Assembly: GCA_016199305.1 (NCBI GenBank) | Contig: JACQGZ010000225.1 | Coordinates: 1 to 9,146, forward strand | Length of the DNA: 9,146 nt | Source: Armatimonadota bacterium | GTDB lineage: Bacteria; Sysuimicrobiota; Sysuimicrobiia; Sysuimicrobiales; Humicultoraceae | Direction: 5' to 3' | Shown: positions 7,796 through 9,146 of the stretch, piece by piece | Layout of the letters: every line of letters starts with the position of its first letter | How positions within the stretch are numbered: the stretch's first letter is position 1 | Notes under the pieces: generated by a model | Databases searched by the model: none | What the model was told of the DNA's origin: nothing | Seen by the model: the letters and a program-made list of their open reading frames with translations, nothing else | Position numbers and translations under genes: made by a program

Positions 7796-7804
7796 GAGGT
7801 GATC
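7796..7804 (+). promoter_or_regulatory. Ribosome binding site of the sulfatase gene
   Basis: GAGGTGATC is a nine-base perfect match to the complement of the 16S rRNA 3' end. Its GAGGTG core (7796-7801) lies 6 bases before GTG 7808. It selects that GTG over the in-frame ATG at 7772 and GTG at 7799. Confidence 0.7.
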
Positions 7805-7807
7805 GCC

Positions 7808-9146
7808 GTGACGCTGCGTGTGCTGATCCCGCTGGCGCTGTGCGCGCTCGTCCTGGCCGGGGGAGCGGTCCCCACGGGAGGAGCGCCGGCGGCGCCCCCC
7901 TCCTTCGTGCTGATCCTCGACGACGATCAGCGGGCCGATACCATCCAGTACATGCCGATCCTCCAGCGGGACCTGGTCGCCCGCGGGGTGACCTTCACGA
8001 ACGCTTTCGTCACCACACCGCTCTGCTGTCCCAGCCGCGCCAGCCTGTTGCGGGGGCAGTACGCGCACAATACCGGCGTTCTCACCAACGGCGGCGGCGA
8101 CCTGCCGGAGGAGCGGGCGTCGCGCCACCCCGGTGGGGCGGAGGCGTTCGACGACCGCTCCACGCTGGCCACGTGGCTCCACGCCGCCGGCTACCGCACC
8201 GGGCTCTTCGGCAAGTATCTCAATGGCTACATGCGGCTGACCGCGCGCGTCCCCCCGGGATGGGATGAGTGGCACGTCTTTGCCGGCGGATACTTCGGCT
8301 ATCCGCTCAACGAGAACGGGGTCGTGCGGCGCATCGGCAACGCGCCGGAGGATTACGGCACCGACGTGATCGCCCGCCGGGCGGTGCAGTTTATCGAGCG
8401 CGCCGGGACCGCGCCCCTCTTCGTGTACTTTGCGCCTTTCGCGCCACACGCCCCCGCCACCCCGCACCCGCAGGACGCCGCGGGGTTCCGTGACCTGCCG
8501 CCGTGGCGGCCGCCCTCCTACAACGAGGGCGATGTCTCCGACAAGCCCGAATGGGTGCGCCGCCTGCCTCTCCTCACCGCGGCGCGGCAGGCGGAGGGGG
8601 ATGAGTTCCGCCGGCAGCAGCTGCGCTCGCTCCAGGCGGTGGACCGCGCGATCGGACAGCTCCTCGAGGCGCTGCGCCGGACCGGCCGGCTGGAGAACAC
8701 GGTGGTCGTCTTTACGGCCGACAACGGTCTCTCCTGGGGCGAGCACCGCTGGCTCGACCGGAAATCCTGTCCCTATGAGGAGTGCGTCCGCGTCCCCCTG
8801 GTCGTCCGCGGCCCCGGCATCCCGGCGGGCCGCACCGATCCGCGCGTTGTCCTCAATGTGGACCTCGCCCCGACCTTCGCCGACCTGGCGGGGGTGCGCC
8901 CCGGTCTCCCGGTGGACGGCCGCAGCGTGGCGCCGCTGTTGCGCGGGGCCGATGCCGCCTGGCGCGGGGAGATCCTGTTGGAGTACTGGGGCCTGCCCGC
9001 CCTCACCTGGACGGCGATCCGCACGGACCGGTGGAAGTACGTCGAGTACGAGAACGGCGACCGGGAGCTTTATGATCTCGCCGCCGATCCCTTCGAGATG
9101 ACGAACGTCATCGGGTCCTCCCCGGCGACGCAGGTCGTCCCCGACC
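7808..9146 (+). CDS. Exported Cys-type sulfatase (GlcNAc-6-sulfatase/arylsulfatase-like), 3' end outside window
   Basis: The frame runs off the window after 446 codons; about 30-60 residues are probably missing, since the near-terminal signature ELYDLAADPFEMTNV is already present. It hydrolyses a sulfate ester. Residues 1 to about 28 form a signal peptide (R4, hydrophobic core 5-17, small residues after), so it acts outside the cytoplasm. Active-site residues are complete: metal-binding D38, D39; formylglycine motif CCPSR with C73 as the modified cysteine and R77; K136 in FGKYLNGY; H214 in FAPHAP; D305-N306 in TADNG; H313; and K319. Phrases such as TPLCCPSRASLL, PPGWDEWH, LNENG and GEHRWLDRK resemble N-acetylglucosamine-6-sulfatases, but the substrate cannot be fixed from sequence alone. 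The cysteine requires conversion by a formylglycine-generating enzyme not encoded here. The GTG at 7808 is chosen for its ribosome binding site; ATG 7772 would add 12 arginine-rich residues. No lipobox is present. Confidence 0.92.
   Translation, partial: MTLRVLIPLALCALVLAGGAVPTGGAPAAPPSFVLILDDDQRADTIQYMPILQRDLVARGVTFTNAFVTTPLCCPSRASLLRGQYAHNTGVLTNGGGDLPEERASRHPGGAEAFDDRSTLATWLHAAGYRTGLFGKYLNGYMRLTARVPPGWDEWHVFAGGYFGYPLNENGVVRRIGNAPEDYGTDVIARRAVQFIERAGTAPLFVYFAPFAPHAPATPHPQDAAGFRDLPPWRPPSYNEGDVSDKPEWVRRLPLLTAARQAEGDEFRRQQLRSLQAVDRAIGQLLEALRRTGRLENTVVVFTADNGLSWGEHRWLDRKSCPYEECVRVPLVVRGPGIPAGRTDPRVVLNVDLAPTFADLAGVRPGLPVDGRSVAPLLRGADAAWRGEILLEYWGLPALTWTAIRTDRWKYVEYENGDRELYDLAADPFEMTNVIGSSPATQVVPD

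Noticed and set aside
7772..7807. ATG at 7772 as the sulfatase start
   Set aside because: It would add 12 mostly charged residues before the signal peptide and has only a poor ribosome binding site, while GTG 7808 follows a perfect GAGGTGATC at ideal spacing. It is not fully excluded.

Overview
This is a GC-rich bacterial chromosome segment in which all six genes lie on the + strand with short gaps. The start codons are often GTG or TTG, there are strong GGAGG-type ribosome binding sites, and an smc-ftsY gene pair is present. Those traits fit a high-GC bacterium. The smc-ftsY order is common in Bacillota, Deinococcota, Chloroflexota and related or candidate phyla, but no marker here fixes the phylum.

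Layout. At 1-831 is the C-terminal part of a family 4 glycosyltransferase whose N-terminus lies outside the window; it resembles diacylglycerol glycosyltransferases. At 896-4495 is a full-length SMC chromosome-condensation ATPase. Its stop codon overlaps the TTG start of ftsY (4492-5397), the signal recognition particle receptor. At 5461-6564 is a polytopic DUF898/YjgN-type membrane protein made of repeated units. It is followed after 31 bases by a membrane-anchored M48 zinc metalloprotease (6596-7702). After a 105-base gap with a possible structured leader comes an exported Cys-type sulfatase (7808 to the window end), which lacks only its extreme C-terminus.

How the genes relate. smc and ftsY are housekeeping genes (chromosome segregation, membrane protein targeting) and look translationally coupled. 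The DUF898 and M48 genes look like a second unit: a membrane protein of unknown function paired with a membrane protease. The sulfatase probably acts outside the cytoplasm and needs a formylglycine-generating enzyme encoded elsewhere. The glycosyltransferase may belong to an upstream envelope-lipid unit.

I see no tRNA, rRNA, CRISPR array, insertion sequence or phage gene, and no stretch over 300 bases without a gene. No clearly novel multi-gene system is evident. The most noteworthy points are the altered hinge glycines of the SMC, the uncharacterised DUF898-M48 pair, and a possibly bistable RNA hairpin just before the sulfatase ribosome binding site.
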